Shown here: positions 1 through 8,987 of the stretch, one piece after another
Numbering within the stretch: position 1 is the stretch's first letter
Layout of the letters: each line of letters begins with the position of its first letter
Source: Magnetococcales bacterium
Lineage (GTDB): Bacteria; Pseudomonadota; Magnetococcia; Magnetococcales; JADFWT01
Direction of reading: 5' to 3'
NCBI GenBank assembly: GCA_015233785.1
Contig: JADFWT010000009.1
Coordinates: 1-47,873, forward strand
DNA length: 47,873 nt
Made by a program: the position numbers and the translations under genes
The notes under the pieces: model-generated
What the model was told of the DNA's origin: nothing
Database searches by the model: none
The model's input: the letters and a program-made list of their open reading frames with translations, nothing else

Positions 1-2
1 CG

Positions 3-1013
3 GTTAGCAGCGAGTCGCTAGGCCTCAGTGATGAGGTGACATGTCAGGCGTCATCCGCCGGCTCCCGTGCGCTGGTTGCTGCTGATTTTTCAGGGAACAC
101 TCCTTCAGTCGCGGTATCGACCGCAGCAAATCAGGATCAAGAGGCGTTTCCATCTACGGGACTGATTTGCGTTGCCCAAAGCCATGCGCCTCAGTTAAAT
201 CGTAATCCTGTGCCGACAGCTAGGCGACAGCGGGAGATGACCGTAACGGATCATACATCCAGCCGGGAAGTGTATCGAAATCTCAATCCACTGCGCGAGG
301 AGCATAAACGGCAGATGGATTTTCTGGATCTCTTTGAGCAAGCACTGGATGGGGATGTTGGTGCCTTGGCAATCTGTCTGGATCGTTCGGCGAAGTTGCC
401 GGAGGGAGAGCAACTATCGTCAAAGTTGACGCTGATACCGCTGCACTCCCCTCTGGATGCTGAACGAATGAAGGGGCGTTTGATGGAGGCCGTGGCAGAA
501 GGCGTCCTGGATGCTCGTCATGCTGGAAAACCTACGGCCATGTTGGAGAAGATGCGCCTGTTGCTGAAAGATCGCAAAAAGTCACCCCATGTGTTGGCTG
601 AGATGGATCTGCAATCACCGCTCTTTATGCCATCCGAAGATGGCACATCTCCCCTGTGGCGGGATGATCTGGGCAATGACCGTCACCCTCGGGATCCCTT
701 GTGGATGGAGGAGCTTGGTGATTGTAATCGTAATAAGCGCCTACTGGATGCCCGTATCGACCAGATTTTAAAAGGAGATGGCAATGCCTTGCGTAGTTTT
801 ACCGTCCGGGATCCCTCTCGACGTGAGCTGTTTCTAGCCTCAACGCGTCTGGAGATGCTGGCCCTTAAGCGTGGTGTGGATGTGGATTGCTTGAAGGGAA
901 AAGTAACGCGCGCTATGGCCGAGGGGGCCATCTCCCGCGAGGAGGGGGTGCGCATCTATACTTTTCTGGAGCAGGTGCGAGGCGGTCTGGAGAAGCGCAA
1001 AATCCACGGATAG
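3..1013 (+). CDS. Unidentified protein with two internal repeats, 5' end cut by window edge
   Basis: The frame is open from base 3 with no stop and no convincing start. A GTG at 36 is possible, but the upstream codons read through to the window edge, so the gene is probably truncated on the left. The visible ~336 residues start Ser/Ala-rich and low in complexity. They then carry two related segments of about 85 residues, encoded near 330-584 and 753-1007. Each begins with a Leu-x-Gly-Asp...Ala-Leu motif and ends with a Lys-Gly-(K/R)...Ala-(M/V)-Ala-Glu-Gly helix followed by a Leu-Glu-(K/Q)-(M/V)-Arg segment and a basic end. No signal peptide or membrane segment is visible in the part present. 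I do not recognise the family. The gene lies directly upstream of mamI on the same strand, so a role linked to magnetosomes is possible but rests on position only. Confidence 0.75.
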   Translation, partial: VSSESLGLSDEVTCQASSAGSRALVAADFSGNTPSVAVSTAANQDQEAFPSTGLICVAQSHAPQLNRNPVPTARRQREMTVTDHTSSREVYRNLNPLREEHKRQMDFLDLFEQALDGDVGALAICLDRSAKLPEGEQLSSKLTLIPLHSPLDAERMKGRLMEAVAEGVLDARHAGKPTAMLEKMRLLLKDRKKSPHVLAEMDLQSPLFMPSEDGTSPLWRDDLGNDRHPRDPLWMEELGDCNRNKRLLDARIDQILKGDGNALRSFTVRDPSRRELFLASTRLEMLALKRGVDVDCLKGKVTRAMAEGAISREEGVRIYTFLEQVRGGLEKRKIHG

Positions 1014-1257
1014 GCCGGACGGCAAGAGGTGTACTGCAACGTGATGGTTTCTTCCCTTCCGTAGGGTTGCCAATTTTGTCATCATGGCCTATGGTCAGTA
1101 TGTTTTGAAGCAATGTTTGTAACAGTAGTCGTGACGTTTCAGTGAAATAGGTGATTGTTCATTGAAGCGTGCCGTTTGGGGCGCATACCATGAGATAATG
1201 GGTGTCCTGGTTTATCGTTGATATCTGTTGACGCCTTTGTATCGAAAAAGGTTGAAA

Positions 1258-1491
1258 ATGCCAAATATTATCGTTGGTTTGATCGCTTTGGCCCTGGGGC
1301 TCTGGGGGCTCTCTGTCTGGTGGTGGTCGGTGGTGGAGATGTTGCGTGGGTTGGTGCCCATTCTCCTGATCATCTTCAGTTTCATTGCGCTTGGCGCAGG
1401 GATTTCCAACATGCGCGAGCATGAGGATGAAGACGAATCCGAGCCCAATGAACTCATGGAGTTCGCTGAGGCAAAGCAAAAAGAAGAATAA
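1258..1491 (+). CDS. mamI: MamI, small magnetosome membrane protein
   Basis: A 77-residue protein with two hydrophobic helices (about residues 3-20 and 25-47) separated by a very short turn, with a Trp-Trp-Trp motif at the end of the first helix. The tail is strongly acidic (Glu-His-Glu-Asp-Glu-Asp-Glu). Size, topology and the WWW motif match MamI, a magnetosome-specific membrane protein needed for membrane invagination or early magnetosome formation in Magnetospirillum. The ATG at 1258 has an AAGG-type ribosome site about 7 bases upstream. A TTG at 1228 in the same frame has no such support. It sits just before mamE, which is the usual mamI-mamE order. The acidic tail is on the long side compared with what I recall of the family. 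Confidence 0.85.
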   Translation: MPNIIVGLIALALGLWGLSVWWWSVVEMLRGLVPILLIIFSFIALGAGISNMREHEDEDESEPNELMEFAEAKQKEE

Positions 1492-1536
1492 CGACTTATG
1501 GGTCCTCCAGACAGCGGGCATTTTTGCGGGAAGACG

Positions 1537-4191
1537 ATGATCCGGTATCTCTACCTGGTTATTCTCATCTCCCTGGTTTTGATGGTTGGCAGCTATTGGG
1601 TTTCCGAATCCAAAGAGGGCGGCTGGCAAGCGGGCGATCTTTTTGACGCTGGTAAGGGGCGGCGTGCCCGGGCGGCGGCTCAGGTCGCCCAGAACACGTC
1701 TCCTGGTGGTATGATGCAACCGGCCCCAGCCTTCACGGCACCGTCGTTTCCCGATCCAACGCCGCAGCCAGAGACAGCCCCAGCCCAGCCTCAAGCCCAA
1801 CCCGTGGCCATGACGACGCCCCAGCGCACCAACGTCAGCCCCTTTGCCCTGGTGGCCCAGTCGATGATGCCCAGCGTGGTCAACGTCAGCGCTTCCAGTG
1901 CCAAACCAGCAGCACCGCCTGCCAAGGATGCCCAAGGCAATCCCACCCGGCCGCGACTTCGCTTCGCCAATCCCTTCAGCGGCGTGGCCATGGAGAGCAT
2001 CGGCTCCGGGATTATCGTCACCGCCGGTGGGCACATTCTTACCAATTACCATGTGGTGGAGAATGCGCGTCAGATTCATGTGACGGTCTTCAACGAGTTA
2101 GGTACCAAACGCTATCACGCCATGTTGGTGAATAGTGATCCCATGCGCGACCTTTCGTTGCTCAAAGTCGAGCCGGAAACCCCGCTGGTTCCAGCGGCTC
2201 TGGGCAACAGCGAACAGATCCAGGTAGGCGATCCCGTAATTGCCATCGGTAGTCCGTTTGGCCTTGATCAGACGGTCAGTAAGGGCATCATCTCCAGCAA
2301 GCGCAAAGTGGTGAGTATCGGCGATGTGGTTCATCGTGGCCTGCTGCAGACAGATGCCGCCATTAACCGTGGCAACTCTGGTGGTCCCCTGGTCGGACTT
2401 GATGGTCGGCTGGTGGGTGTCAATACTGCGATCTTTACTTCGACGGATGCTTTCTCGGGCGTGGGGTTTGCAGTGCCGGTTAGTCAGGCGCGTAAGTTTC
2501 TGGAAGAGCAGATTAATCTACCCGACGTTCCGGCCCCGAATCTAAAGCCTCCTGCCGGAATGGCGGTCACCCCCGTTGCTATGGCCCGTAATCGAGCTGC
2601 CGAGATGGGGCGTCAGACCCAAACCACCGGCGCACCACCCATCGCCGCCGATGCGGCCCTTCCGCATGATGATCGTGGTCCCTGTCAGAACTGCCATCAG
2701 ATTCTGCCCCCCTCCAAGCCGTTGAAGCAGGGCGTGTGGGGTGCGGTTCCGGCTGCTGCTGTGGGCGGCGGAAGGACTGGAGCTGCGGCCCCGCCGATTC
2801 CTGTGGATGCGGTGATGCCTCACGATGATCGCGGTCCCTGTCAAAATTGCCATCAACTGTTGCCGCCACTGGGCGGTCAGGGTCAAGCACCAGGTGGCAT
2901 GATGGCGCCCGGTATGGCCGGTGGGATGACGGTAGCCGCCCGTGGGGGTGGTGCAGCGCCGCCGATTCCCGCTGATGCCGCCATGCCCCATGATGATCGC
3001 GGCCCCTGTGCCGATTGTCATGAGATGTTGCCGCCGCTTAATCCCAACGCCTCTGCTCAGCCGGTGCGTCAGCAGATGCCTCGCTATCAGAATCGCTATA
3101 TGTTCTCCCCTGGTGGGGCGATTGGTCTGCCCACCAACCCGCTTGATACGGGCAAAGGTCAGGGGCGCGGTATGGGGCAGGGACTTGGCAAAGGGCAGGG
3201 GATGGGCCCCATGGGTCAACCAGCAGCGCCGGTTGTACCCAATAATATGGATCAAGCGCTGGGGCTCAATGTCGCTTGGGGTGGCCCCAGCGGCACGCTT
3301 GGTTTTGATATCGGAACGCTGACCCCGGAGATGGCCAAACAGGCCAACTCTCCCTATAAAGAGGGTGTATTGATTCGGGGAGTCGGGGCTGGAACCAAGG
3401 CCGCTGCTGCTGGATTTAAGGCGGGGGATATTATCTTCAAGATTGGTGGCGGTTGGGTGAAGTCGCTCCAGGATTTTGACGACCGCCTTGCCCGTGTCGA
3501 TCCTGGCGAGCAGGCGCGTATCTCCATCGTGCGTAAAGGGCGTCGTCAGGATATCAAAATCCGCGTTGACAAGCGGCCTAAGAAACCACGTAAGAATAGT
3601 GTTCAGCAGCCCATGACGGTGATGCCGCCGGCTGGAAAAGCGCCTCCGGTGAATACGCTTCAGCCGCCCATACAGCCAATGCCGTTGCAACAGCCCCGTG
3701 TTCAGCTGCCTCAGGCCACGCCGGTGGCCGCAGTGGGGCCTTTGGCGACTTGGTTGGCGCGGATTCCCAATATGGCGCTGCCAGTGGCCCAGGTGACGCC
3801 GCAGCCGCCCATGAACGGGCCCAATATGGGACAGCCTGTGGCACCCCAGGCCCAGCAGATGGTGCCTCAGGCGCAACGACGACTCCCTCCGGCCAAGACC
3901 GAGTTTGAGTGGATGGGCATGGAGATCTCGCCCATTGATGCCGCGCTGGTGATGAAAAAGCCCACCTTGAAAAACAAAAAAGGCGGCATCATCTCCGAGG
4001 TGAATATCGGCTCGGCGGCGGATCGGGCAGGTATTCAGTCCAACGATATTGTGCAGTCCATCAACGGCATGCCGGTGGTGGATGCCATGACGCTGGATCA
4101 GGCTATTAAACAGGCGACCAAGAAGCAGGGGGGTGGTGCGCTACTCAGTATCGAACGGCGTAACAAGCCAATGTTTGTCGCGCTTCAATAG
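1537..4191 (+). CDS. mamE: MamE, magnetosome trypsin-like protease with magnetochrome and PDZ domains
   Basis: HtrA/DegP-type serine protease of the magnetosome membrane, needed for protein processing and crystal maturation. From the ATG at 1537 (884 residues), an N-terminal membrane anchor is followed by a Pro/Gln-rich linker. The protease domain has His172 (TNYHVV), Asp205 (RDLSLL) and Ser281 (GNSGGP); this 33/76 spacing equals that of the Magnetospirillum MamE triad as I recall it. Then come three CXXCH heme-binding motifs at about 383, 435 and 491, each preceded by a Pro-Pro-Ile-...-Pro-His-Asp-Asp-Arg-Gly-Pro block, the magnetochrome signature. Two PDZ domains follow (about 584-678 and 790-884), with Gly/Met/Gln/Pro-rich linkers between. 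An in-frame ATG at 1498 would place 13 extra polar residues before the anchor and has no good ribosome site. MamE of Magnetospirillum has two magnetochrome domains, so three is unusual. The mamI stop lies 45 bases upstream, implying cotranscription. Confidence 0.95.
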   Translation: MIRYLYLVILISLVLMVGSYWVSESKEGGWQAGDLFDAGKGRRARAAAQVAQNTSPGGMMQPAPAFTAPSFPDPTPQPETAPAQPQAQPVAMTTPQRTNVSPFALVAQSMMPSVVNVSASSAKPAAPPAKDAQGNPTRPRLRFANPFSGVAMESIGSGIIVTAGGHILTNYHVVENARQIHVTVFNELGTKRYHAMLVNSDPMRDLSLLKVEPETPLVPAALGNSEQIQVGDPVIAIGSPFGLDQTVSKGIISSKRKVVSIGDVVHRGLLQTDAAINRGNSGGPLVGLDGRLVGVNTAIFTSTDAFSGVGFAVPVSQARKFLEEQINLPDVPAPNLKPPAGMAVTPVAMARNRAAEMGRQTQTTGAPPIAADAALPHDDRGPCQNCHQILPPSKPLKQGVWGAVPAAAVGGGRTGAAAPPIPVDAVMPHDDRGPCQNCHQLLPPLGGQGQAPGGMMAPGMAGGMTVAARGGGAAPPIPADAAMPHDDRGPCADCHEMLPPLNPNASAQPVRQQMPRYQNRYMFSPGGAIGLPTNPLDTGKGQGRGMGQGLGKGQGMGPMGQPAAPVVPNNMDQALGLNVAWGGPSGTLGFDIGTLTPEMAKQANSPYKEGVLIRGVGAGTKAAAAGFKAGDIIFKIGGGWVKSLQDFDDRLARVDPGEQARISIVRKGRRQDIKIRVDKRPKKPRKNSVQQPMTVMPPAGKAPPVNTLQPPIQPMPLQQPRVQLPQATPVAAVGPLATWLARIPNMALPVAQVTPQPPMNGPNMGQPVAPQAQQMVPQAQRRLPPAKTEFEWMGMEISPIDAALVMKKPTLKNKKGGIISEVNIGSAADRAGIQSNDIVQSINGMPVVDAMTLDQAIKQATKKQGGGALLSIERRNKPMFVALQ

Positions 4192-4272
4192 CTGGGAATA
4201 CCCACCTTCGAGCATCATGAATCGCTGGTCGGTGTGACGCGAGAACTGTATCAATAAAGGGATTTTAGTTTC

Positions 4273-7200
4273 ATGGCCAACCGATCTGATCGATCCGATC
4301 CGCACCGCCACTCAGTGGGTGCCGCGAGCTCTGACGTGCCAAATGTGCGTATGCGTGGTGTATCGGCCATGCGTGAGGTGGTGCGGGTGCTTGTGGATGG
4401 GCGTCGGGTGGTGCTTGAAGAGATGAAGAGCGCCGGACAGCAGGTCTCCTATATGGCTATGGATCTCTCTCTTACCACGCCGGTTAGCGCCATGGCGGGT
4501 GTTTCGGGAGGGATTTCTGCGCCGCTGCAAGGGGGTCTGGATTACCATCTTCATGCTATGGCGGCGGAGAGTGGCTCTCGGCGGTCTGGAAGAGCGGGTG
4601 GTGGGACATCACGCGGTGGAGGCTCGATAAATACGGCAGGCGGTGCGACAGAACAGACCATGGATGATCAGAGCAGACGCAAACGTTCCCCGGCCCGTTC
4701 GGCCTCCCAATCCAAAGACAAGAGTGCTACAGGAGGGGGCTCCAGAGCCTCTGGCGGTTCCAGCCGAGTTGTGGCTGGTGGCCGACCCCGCCATACAGCG
4801 ATCTCGAAGCGTGCTCAGGCCACCGCCTCCAAAGAGAACGCCCCCAAGCGGGCCACGGTTGCACGTGGTGGGGCTGTCGCCCAAGGAAAACGGGCTACCG
4901 GCCAAGATCGACCCTCAGATGCACCTCAGTCGGTGGCGCGCATGTCGGAAAATCCCCTGCGCAAGCAGCAGGACATGGATAGCATGCAACAGCCCAAGCC
5001 GATTCAGTCCCCAGCGGCATCCAAGCCTGTAAAGCCCACCGCGATGCCTGTCAAACCAGCCTCCAAGCTTGCCAAGCCGGTCCCTAAGTCGGTCAAGCCT
5101 GTAGCTGCTGCATCGGCCCAGCCTGCTACGAAGAAGGTTCGCAAGGGTATGCCGCCGCCTATGATCAGACCGAAAAAACCCACGCCTGCTCCCAAGCCTG
5201 TCGCTAAGGCGCGTCCGCTATCCCCAGCCCAAGGAGCCCCTGTTGCTCAGCGTCCCGGCATTAAGGTAAGCGTTAAATCGTCGGCGTCTCAGGCGTCCGT
5301 CAAAGTCTCCAGCCGTGATGCAGCTCCGGCCACCACGAGCAAGCCCGTTGCCGGCAAGCCAAAGGTTACCAAGCCCGTCAGCCGTGATGCAGCTCCGGCC
5401 ACCACGAGCAAGCCCGTTGCCGGCAAGCCAAAGGTCACCAAGCCAAAGGTCACCAAGCCGGCCAATCGTAAGCCCCAGGTATCCAAACAGGCCAATGGCA
5501 GCAACAGGAATGGTAATGGTGTGACCAAAAAAGTATCCAGCAAGGCGGCCCTGAAGCCGTCTCCAAAGCTCATGACCAAAACTGGTGCCAAGGCATTGTC
5601 TAAAGAAGCGGTTCCGTCAACGCCACCCAACTCCCCAACTCCGGTCCAGGAAGAGGAGGCACCGCAACTGGATGCCCAGGATCGCAAAGTGGTGCTGGAT
5701 CACATCAAGGGGCAGGGCGCGCATCTGGAGGCACCACACCTGCTTAGTAATCCCTTTACGGCAGATGCCGTTCCCGACAGCCAAGAGCCTGCTGCACACG
5801 CCACAGCGGCTGAGTTCTCCAATCTGATGGAGCGCTACGAACAGAGCGCCCCGCCTGCCACCCCAAAGCCGGCCAATCTCAAAGAGGGTGCACAGGGTAG
5901 CGATACCGACGCAAGTCGTGTCCAGGACCCCATCAGTAGTAGTAGCCAGGCAAAAATTTTTCGTAAGCCAGTCAACCCATTGGGTAAGACCTATGGCGTG
6001 GTCACGCATAGGTCGGCCATGCACGGTGCCAGCGCTCCGGGAGCCGAGATCGATAAGGCGCTTCTGGAGCAGGAGCGGCGCGCGCAGCAGATCAGCCGCA
6101 GCAACACCGAGCAGAACAGCGGCATTATCACGCGCCGTGAGAGCTACATGCGTGTGCCTCCCACCTATCTGGAGGGACATGAAACCAGAGTGCAGGTGCG
6201 CAGCCGTCCGGTGCCTAGCCCTTCTCAGCGGGTGTCGCCCACCGTCTGGCAAAGCAGACAGGAAGATGAGCCTCCGCAACAGGCAACCCGCGTTGAGCCA
6301 TCCGAAGAGCAGAGTGCCGAGCCGCCCGCCAAATCCGGTAAGAAGGTCTATCGCCGTCCCTATCGTGGCTTGAAGGATTCTCCATTTAACGGGGTTGGCG
6401 TTGGTCCTGATGGTGTAATGCCGGATGCCCAGAAGCAGCAGTTCAGCAATCTGGTAGATAAGGCGCTTCCCAAGGCGGCCAAGGCCAAACTTCGTGCTGA
6501 ACAGCCTGAAGCTGCGGGTGAGGTGTCTGCTCCCGAACCTGAAGAGATTCCGATGCCCGTTGAGGCTTCGGCTCCCGCCAAGGTCGAGGCTCCAGAGCAG
6601 AGTAAGCCGGACGCCCCAGAGGCGGATCAAAACGCTGTGGAGACTGAGGATGTGCGGCTGGAGACCTCTTCGCAGTATATCTGGAAGAGTCCTCCTCGCC
6701 CGCCGGAGGCCCCGGTAGCGCCTGCTGCCAAGTCCCCTTCTGCAACGGATGCCGAGAAGGCGGTTCCTTTTACTCCGCCTGTGGTAATCAAGGTGGGCGA
6801 GCTGGAGCCCCCAGCTGCAACCGAACAGTCTGAGCCGACGCCGGGCCCGGTACTGTTGGATGTAGAGGATCTGGCCATCGAGCCGCTGCAAGAGGTGGAT
6901 CAGCACCACGCGCATCCGTTCGTGCAGCCAAATGTCAACGATGTGGCGGAACCTGATATTCTGGAACCGAAAGCATCCGAGCCGGAAGCCTCAAAACCGA
7001 TCACGCCGCCTGCACCGGAAGCGCCGCCTGTGATTAAAAGTGCCCCTCCGGCATCGCAATCGGAACCCAAGTCTAAGCCTGGTGAGGCCAAGCCTGAACC
7101 TGAAGTGCTGCCCGAGCAGCCTGAGACCATCTATATTGGCGGTGAGTTGGATGAGATGCCTGACCTCGGCCTGCACCCGAAGAGCGTGACGATGGAGGAG

Positions 7201-7695
7201 GGCTTTCTGACCGGCTCGGCTCCCTCTCTGGATCCCAGCGAGATGTTCACTGCCTCGCAACAGGGTCAGGCGCTGGACAGTGTGGCTACCGATGGTGTGG
7301 CCTCTGCGTCTGGTGGCGAAAAGGGAGGCTTGGCGGTCCCGGTTGAAGATTTGGGCGCGGGCCTTGCCAACACCCTGGGTGACATGGTGGGTGGTGTGGT
7401 ACAGTTGGCCAAGCGAGGAGCCACAGCGTTGGAGGGCTTCACGCCCCAGGCGCTGGCCACTGATGGCGTGCCCTCTTCTGCACCGTTGGTCACCCGAATG
7501 GCCAATCGCGTGGCGGTGGGCGTGCAGGAGATTTTTACCGGTGTCGGTTTGGTGATTCGCGGCGGTAGCAATGTGGTGGTGGGAAGTGTCGGATGCGTGG
7601 TAGGTTCCGCGACCATGATCACCAGTACGCTGATCAAAAAGGGCCAAGAGGTCGATACCTCCCAAGATGCAACGCCTGCGAATGTTCGGGTGTGA
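4273..7695 (+). CDS. Giant low-complexity protein at the mamJ position, candidate MamK-chain tether
   Basis: A 1,140-residue protein lying exactly between mamE and mamK, where mamJ sits in Magnetospirillum. MamJ is an acidic, repetitive protein that attaches magnetosomes to the MamK filament. Here a short, ordered-looking N-terminal part (about residues 22-75, with VRVLVDGRRVVLEEM) is followed by a Ser/Gly/Arg-rich stretch, then a basic Lys-Pro-rich region (about 230-450) with tandem repeats. A long acidic Pro/Glu/Ala-rich region (about 450-1000) comes next. The C-terminus (about 1040-1130) is Gly/Val-rich and hydrophobic, with LVIRGGSNVVVGSVG-like sequence. N- and C-terminal ordered parts around a disordered repetitive centre is also the MamJ plan, but this protein is far longer and its centre is half basic. 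Homology to MamJ cannot be shown by eye; the assignment is from position and architecture. The ATG has AAAGGGA upstream. 81 bases separate it from mamE. Confidence 0.85.
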   Translation: MANRSDRSDPHRHSVGAASSDVPNVRMRGVSAMREVVRVLVDGRRVVLEEMKSAGQQVSYMAMDLSLTTPVSAMAGVSGGISAPLQGGLDYHLHAMAAESGSRRSGRAGGGTSRGGGSINTAGGATEQTMDDQSRRKRSPARSASQSKDKSATGGGSRASGGSSRVVAGGRPRHTAISKRAQATASKENAPKRATVARGGAVAQGKRATGQDRPSDAPQSVARMSENPLRKQQDMDSMQQPKPIQSPAASKPVKPTAMPVKPASKLAKPVPKSVKPVAAASAQPATKKVRKGMPPPMIRPKKPTPAPKPVAKARPLSPAQGAPVAQRPGIKVSVKSSASQASVKVSSRDAAPATTSKPVAGKPKVTKPVSRDAAPATTSKPVAGKPKVTKPKVTKPANRKPQVSKQANGSNRNGNGVTKKVSSKAALKPSPKLMTKTGAKALSKEAVPSTPPNSPTPVQEEEAPQLDAQDRKVVLDHIKGQGAHLEAPHLLSNPFTADAVPDSQEPAAHATAAEFSNLMERYEQSAPPATPKPANLKEGAQGSDTDASRVQDPISSSSQAKIFRKPVNPLGKTYGVVTHRSAMHGASAPGAEIDKALLEQERRAQQISRSNTEQNSGIITRRESYMRVPPTYLEGHETRVQVRSRPVPSPSQRVSPTVWQSRQEDEPPQQATRVEPSEEQSAEPPAKSGKKVYRRPYRGLKDSPFNGVGVGPDGVMPDAQKQQFSNLVDKALPKAAKAKLRAEQPEAAGEVSAPEPEEIPMPVEASAPAKVEAPEQSKPDAPEADQNAVETEDVRLETSSQYIWKSPPRPPEAPVAPAAKSPSATDAEKAVPFTPPVVIKVGELEPPAATEQSEPTPGPVLLDVEDLAIEPLQEVDQHHAHPFVQPNVNDVAEPDILEPKASEPEASKPITPPAPEAPPVIKSAPPASQSEPKSKPGEAKPEPEVLPEQPETIYIGGELDEMPDLGLHPKSVTMEEGFLTGSAPSLDPSEMFTASQQGQALDSVATDGVASASGGEKGGLAVPVEDLGAGLANTLGDMVGGVVQLAKRGATALEGFTPQALATDGVPSSAPLVTRMANRVAVGVQEIFTGVGLVIRGGSNVVVGSVGCVVGSATMITSTLIKKGQEVDTSQDATPANVRV
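5311..5448 (+). repeat. Two tandem 69-bp near-identical coding repeats
   Basis: Units 5311-5379 and 5380-5448 are nearly identical in bases and encode 23-residue copies that start Ser-Arg-Asp-Ala-Ala-Pro-Ala-Thr-Thr-Ser-Lys-Pro. The last 15 bases of the second unit region (Pro-Lys-Val-Thr-Lys) are repeated once more just after. Identity at the DNA level, including silent positions, points to recent duplication by slippage or unequal recombination inside the Lys/Pro-rich part of the MamJ-position gene. Confidence 0.9.
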
Positions 7696-7794
7696 GTGTC
7701 TGAAGGTTCCTGAATACCACTGTGCATCGTTTGGTGGGCAGTTTGATATCGATTCATTTGACGTAAGTGTCGCACATACAGATAGGGGAATGGC

Positions 7795-8829
7795 ATGCAG
7801 ACATCCCAGGGCAAAGATATTTTGCTGGGTATTGATCTTGGAACATCACGCACGGCGATCATGTCCAATCGTGGACTGAAGAAGATGATTCGTTCGGTGG
7901 TGGGTTATCCAAAGGACATTATTGGCGTCAAAATTTTGGGGCGCACCCACGTTATCGGTGATGAGGCGCTGGAGAAACACCCCTACCTGAATCTCTATTT
8001 TCCGCTGGAGAACGGCGTTCTGAAAGAGACCAGTGAAAAAGACACCCAAGCCGCCATTGAGCTGCTTCAGAGTGTGATCGCCATGGTTAACCCAAAACCG
8101 GCGGATCGCATCAGCGCCATTGTAGGTGTACCGGCGCGTGCTTCGGTCTCCAGTCGCGGCCAGCTCCTGAAAATCACCAATGAGCTGCTGGACTACTCCA
8201 TGGTGGTTTCCGAACCATTCATGGTGGCCTATGGTCTCAACCGTCTCAACCGCGCCATTGTGGTGGATATCGGCGCGGGCACGGTGGATATTTGTGCCAT
8301 GCGCGGCATGGTGCCCGGCACCGACGATCAGATCACCCTGCTCAAGGCGGGTAATTTTATCGACGAAGTGTTCCAAAAAGCGGTGCAGGAGTCCTATCCG
8401 GACGTGCAGTTCACCCCTTTCCTGGCCCAAAAGATCAAAGATCAGTTTGGTTTTGTCGGTGAGCCTCAAGAGGAGGTTGTGGTGGATCTGCGCAGTGGCG
8501 GACGACCAGTGCCGCACGATCTTACTGATGAGCTGCGTACGGCCTGCGAGGCGATTGTTCCTGATGTCGTTGAGAGTCTGGAGCAGATTATCACCATGTT
8601 TGATCCTGACGATCAGGACGAGGTTCTACAAAACATCATCCTGGCCGGTGGCGGATCCAATATTCGCGGTCTTGATGTCATGCTGGTTAACGCCCTGAAG
8701 GGCTATGGCACGGTGAAGGTCTCCCGCGTCTCTGACCCAGACTACGCCGGAGCCGCAGGTGCGCTGAAGATGGCCACCGAGCTGCCCGCCGAGTATTGGA
8801 ACCAGATTGGCGATGTGATGGGCGGCTAA
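7795..8829 (+). CDS. mamK: MamK, actin-like magnetosome cytoskeleton protein
   Basis: Bacterial actin that polymerises into the filament along which magnetosome chains are assembled, positioned and divided. At 344 residues it has the family length. Nucleotide-binding motifs are all visible: phosphate-1 loop GIDLGTSRTA at residues 12-21, a Glu at 140 in VVSEPFMVAYG (the position of the catalytic Glu), phosphate-2 loop VVDIGAGTVDI at about 156-166, and the adenosine motif ILAGGGSNIRG from about 281. The ATG is preceded by AGGGG at a suitable distance. It lies 99 bases after the MamJ-position gene and ahead of mamF. No truncation or lost motif is seen, so filament formation is expected. Confidence 0.97.
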   Translation: MQTSQGKDILLGIDLGTSRTAIMSNRGLKKMIRSVVGYPKDIIGVKILGRTHVIGDEALEKHPYLNLYFPLENGVLKETSEKDTQAAIELLQSVIAMVNPKPADRISAIVGVPARASVSSRGQLLKITNELLDYSMVVSEPFMVAYGLNRLNRAIVVDIGAGTVDICAMRGMVPGTDDQITLLKAGNFIDEVFQKAVQESYPDVQFTPFLAQKIKDQFGFVGEPQEEVVVDLRSGGRPVPHDLTDELRTACEAIVPDVVESLEQIITMFDPDDQDEVLQNIILAGGGSNIRGLDVMLVNALKGYGTVKVSRVSDPDYAGAAGALKMATELPAEYWNQIGDVMGG

Positions 8830-8892
8830 GTAGTATGGGGCGAGTGTTATACAGTATTATGGTATCGTAAAGAGGGGTTGTATTGATATTTT

Positions 8893-8913
8893 AGGGCAAT
8901 TAATACTTGCCCT
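8893..8913 (+). promoter_or_regulatory. Hairpin in the mamK-mamF gap
   Basis: A perfect 7-bp inverted repeat, AGGGCAA / TTGCCCT, with a 7-base AT-only-but-one loop. It is not followed by a T run, so it is not a classical terminator. It could be a transcript-processing or stabilising hairpin that alters mamK versus mamF expression. The rest of the 158-base gap holds no gene I can support. Confidence 0.4.
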
Positions 8914-8987
8914 GGATATTCGATGCACGATATAAATACGGAAAATACTCACGATTTAACGACGCATTTATCAGAGGGGCGGCATCC

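Noticed and set aside
2542-3876. 444-codon minus-strand frame inside mamE
   Set aside because: Arg/His-rich shadow of GC-rich mamE sequence; mamE has intact catalytic, heme and PDZ motifs.
5617-6915. 432-codon minus-strand frame inside the MamJ-position gene
   Set aside because: No motif, biased composition and no start signal; explained by codon bias of the opposite strand.
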